The notes under the pieces were generated by a model. The model saw only the letters and a program-made list of their open reading frames with translations, ran no database searches and had not been told where the DNA came from. A stretch of DNA of 29,971 nt, from positions 1 to 29,971 of IMG/VR virus record IMGVR_UViG_3300015262_000028, one strand, 5' to 3'. A program made the position numbers and the translations under genes. This document shows positions 28,093-29,971 of the stretch, one piece after another (position 1 is the first letter of the stretch; every line of letters begins with the position of its first letter). The stretch comes from a virus.

Positions 28093-28697
28093 GAAGCCTG
28101 CTGCCGAGCAATAGCACGCCACTGGAGCGGGCAATTGAGGCGGCTTTCTATGAACGCACCATTGTCCCGCTGCGCACGCTGTACAACCCCGACACCTGTC
28201 CGGTGCATCTGCTGCCGCATCTGGCGTGGGCATGGTCGGTTGACCGCTGGGATTACCGGTGGTCTGAGGCGACCAAGCGCGCCGCGATCAAGGCATCGTT
28301 CTACATCCACAAGCACAAGGGCACGATCGGCGCGCTGCGTCGGGTGGTCGAGCCGCTGGGTTATCTGATCGAGATTGTCGAGTGGTTCAAGACCGTGCCC
28401 GAAGGCGTGCCGGGCACCTTCGCGCTGAAGGTCGGCGTGCTCGACACCGGGATCACCGAAGAAATGTATCAGGAGCTGGAGCGCCTGATCGACGATGCCA
28501 AACCCGTCACCCGGCACCTGACCGGGTTGGCGATCAGCCTGGAAACCCAAGGCGCTTTGAACATTGCGGTGTCCCTCTCCGAAGGCGACGTAATCGACGT
28601 TTACCCGCCGGTGATGCGTGACATCGAGGTCACGGGCCGCTTCGGTGTGGTCGGCCGCGAACACTCCATAGACACCCTGGACGTTTATTATGATTGA
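28089..28697 (+). CDS. I: Baseplate/tail protein I
   Basis: 202 residues with the P2 gpI pattern: LPSNSTPLERAIEAAFYERTI, LYNPDTCPVHLLPHLAWAWSVDRWDYRW, and KASFYIHKHKGTIGALRRVVEPLGY. It is the third wedge protein and connects fibre to baseplate. The ATG overlaps J by ATGA; its end overlaps the fibre gene by 8 bp. Confidence 0.93.
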   Translation: MRSLLPSNSTPLERAIEAAFYERTIVPLRTLYNPDTCPVHLLPHLAWAWSVDRWDYRWSEATKRAAIKASFYIHKHKGTIGALRRVVEPLGYLIEIVEWFKTVPEGVPGTFALKVGVLDTGITEEMYQELERLIDDAKPVTRHLTGLAISLETQGALNIAVSLSEGDVIDVYPPVMRDIEVTGRFGVVGREHSIDTLDVYYD

Positions 28698-29971
28698 TGC
28701 GAATTCGCAGTTTTTAGCGATCCTCACAAACGTGGGGATGGCCAAACAGGCGAACGCCGACGCGCTCGGCATTCCCTGGAAGATCACCGAAATGGGCGTG
28801 GGGGATGCCAACGGCACCGACCCGATCCCCAGCGCAACGCAAACCCAACTGATCAGCGAGTGGCGCCGCCGGCCGTTGAATCAGCTCAAGACTGACCCGG
28901 CCGACCCCAGGGTGCTGATCGCCGAGCAGATTATCCCGGCCGATGAAGGCGGGAAGTGGATTCGCGAAATAGGTCTGTACGACATCGACGGCGATCTGGT
29001 GGCTGTGGCCAACTGCGCACCGAGTTTCAAGCCGATCCTGTCGCAAGGATCGGGGCGCACGCAGATTGTGCGGATGAACTTCATTGTCACCAGTACCGGC
29101 AACATCACGCTTAAGATCGATCCGAGCGTGGTGTTAGCGACGCGTGACTACGTCGATCAAAAGGTGTTGGAGGAGCTGGGCAAGCAGGACTTTAAGCACT
29201 CGGTGCGGGTGGCGACTACGGTCAACATCGCGTTGGCGGGGCTTCAGACTATTGACGGGGTCACCCTGGTTGCCGGTGATCGCGTGTTGGTGAAAAACCA
29301 GTCCACAGCCAAGGACAACGGCCTGTATAGCGTGTCTGCGGCGGGTGTGTGGACGCGTAGCGCGGATGCCGATAGCAGTCTGGAAGTCACGCCCGGGTTG
29401 TTTGTGCATGTCGAGCGCGGCACAACCAACGGCGACAGCATTTGGCAGTTGGTGACGGATGCGCCGATTGTCCTGGGCGTGACGGATCTGCTGTTTGAAA
29501 TGGCGGCCGGGCGCACTGGTGTCAATGCCGGAACGTACCGCAGTGTGACCGTGGACAAATACGGTCGGGTGGTGGGCGGGACCAACCCGACCACGCTGGC
29601 CGGTTATGGGATCACGGACGCCTTCACCAAAACCGAAACAATCGAATTGATTAACGGCGCGGGCCAAATCCCTTTAGTGGAGGTCAACACCTCCAAGTCC
29701 TTGGTGGCGGCCGAGTTGGGGCTTGTCTTGATTGATGCCAGCGCAGGGGCGTTGACGGTTGAGCTGCCCGACGCCAACTCGGCGCTGGGTGTTCGTGGTG
29801 TGGTGGTGCGGCGCGTCGACAACACCAGCAACCGGTTGATGATCAAGGCCGCCGGTAGCAATAAAATTAAGTTCCACACGCACTTGCGGGCCGAGGGTTA
29901 TCAGTTTTTTGTCCTGATGGGGGCCGGGGATTATTGGCATTTGCGCAGTGATGGCAAGGGCAACTGGATAC
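28690..29971 (+). CDS. H: Tail fibre protein H, 5' part (cut by window end)
   Basis: At least 427 residues, still open at the edge. Residues 1-150 match the P2 gpH N-terminal attachment domain (FLAILTNVGMAKQANADALG, MGVGDANGTDP, WIREIGLYDIDGDLVAVAN). Then come a short repeat-like region near 175-275 and KYGRVVGGTNPTTLAGYGITDAF at 290-312, a phage tail-fibre motif. The following region (VELPDANSALGVRGVVVRRVDN) may be a shaft domain. The receptor-binding tip and any chaperone gene lie outside. It overlaps I by 8 bp. Confidence 0.92.
   Translation, partial: MIDANSQFLAILTNVGMAKQANADALGIPWKITEMGVGDANGTDPIPSATQTQLISEWRRRPLNQLKTDPADPRVLIAEQIIPADEGGKWIREIGLYDIDGDLVAVANCAPSFKPILSQGSGRTQIVRMNFIVTSTGNITLKIDPSVVLATRDYVDQKVLEELGKQDFKHSVRVATTVNIALAGLQTIDGVTLVAGDRVLVKNQSTAKDNGLYSVSAAGVWTRSADADSSLEVTPGLFVHVERGTTNGDSIWQLVTDAPIVLGVTDLLFEMAAGRTGVNAGTYRSVTVDKYGRVVGGTNPTTLAGYGITDAFTKTETIELINGAGQIPLVEVNTSKSLVAAELGLVLIDASAGALTVELPDANSALGVRGVVVRRVDNTSNRLMIKAAGSNKIKFHTHLRAEGYQFFVLMGAGDYWHLRSDGKGNWI

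Overview
The window is most of a temperate, lambdoid-type prophage of a Pseudomonas host, probably fluorescens group. The evidence for the host is a DUF1654 protein (a Pseudomonas-restricted family), about 58-60% GC judged by eye, and GGAG/GAGG ribosome sites. No host chromosomal gene is recognisable. The left edge lies 16 bp past the end of the integrase gene, and the right edge cuts the tail-fibre gene, so attL/attR, sheath, tube, tape measure and endolysin are not visible.

Layout. (1) 17-8156 is a long leftward arm: lambda-type integrase, Xis-like protein, many small phage proteins and a 37-kDa nucleoid-associated protein (NdpA/YejK family). Many junctions are ATGA or GTGA translational couplings. 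Short rightward genes (2943, 3547, 4443, 4943, 6314) interrupt the arm, and three of them share related upstream leaders. (2) 8157-10733 is the immunity region. A left operator pair sits on a leftward promoter and is followed by an rrn-type boxA. Then come a DUF1654 gene, a toxin/antitoxin-like pair and a CI-type S24 repressor, ending in three right operators between cI and a Cro-like gene. The same 10-3-10 dyad is found at both operator regions. (3) 10733-15994 is the rightward early operon: Cro-like, CII (CP76 family), a terminator, a Rha/KilAC antirepressor, an O-like replication protein with iterons inside its gene, a P-like helicase loader, a second tyrosine recombinase, a Cys-rich protein and the antiterminator Q. 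(4) 16088-17123 holds an AT-rich DUF2971 cargo gene, then a consensus late promoter followed at once by two terminators, which is the classic target of Q. (5) 17203-25563 holds the holin, a possible virion protein, a cos-like region, lambda-type terminase (Nu1/gpA), gpW, portal gpB, a ClpP-type protease fused to the major capsid protein, a cement protein and a gpFII-like joiner. (6) 25538-29971 holds a P2-type contractile baseplate: V (spike), W, J, I and the start of tail fibre H.

In the lysogen, CI would occupy OL and OR, silencing both early promoters and setting its own level through OR3. After induction, PR would drive Cro, CII, antirepressor, O/P and Q, and Q would carry transcription from PR' through the tandem terminators into lysis, packaging and morphogenesis genes. 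The virion is a mosaic: lambda-type packaging and head with a P2-type baseplate.

Most worth a second look: the OL/OR operator network with boxA, the iteron array inside the O-like gene, the second recombinase in the replication operon, the rightward cassettes with shared leaders and a repeated 30-bp tail, the TA-like pair in the position of lambda rex, the DUF2971 cargo gene, the four-copy CGAAAA array upstream of the terminase, and two structured non-coding elements in the leftward arm. All family names are from reading the translations, without database searches.
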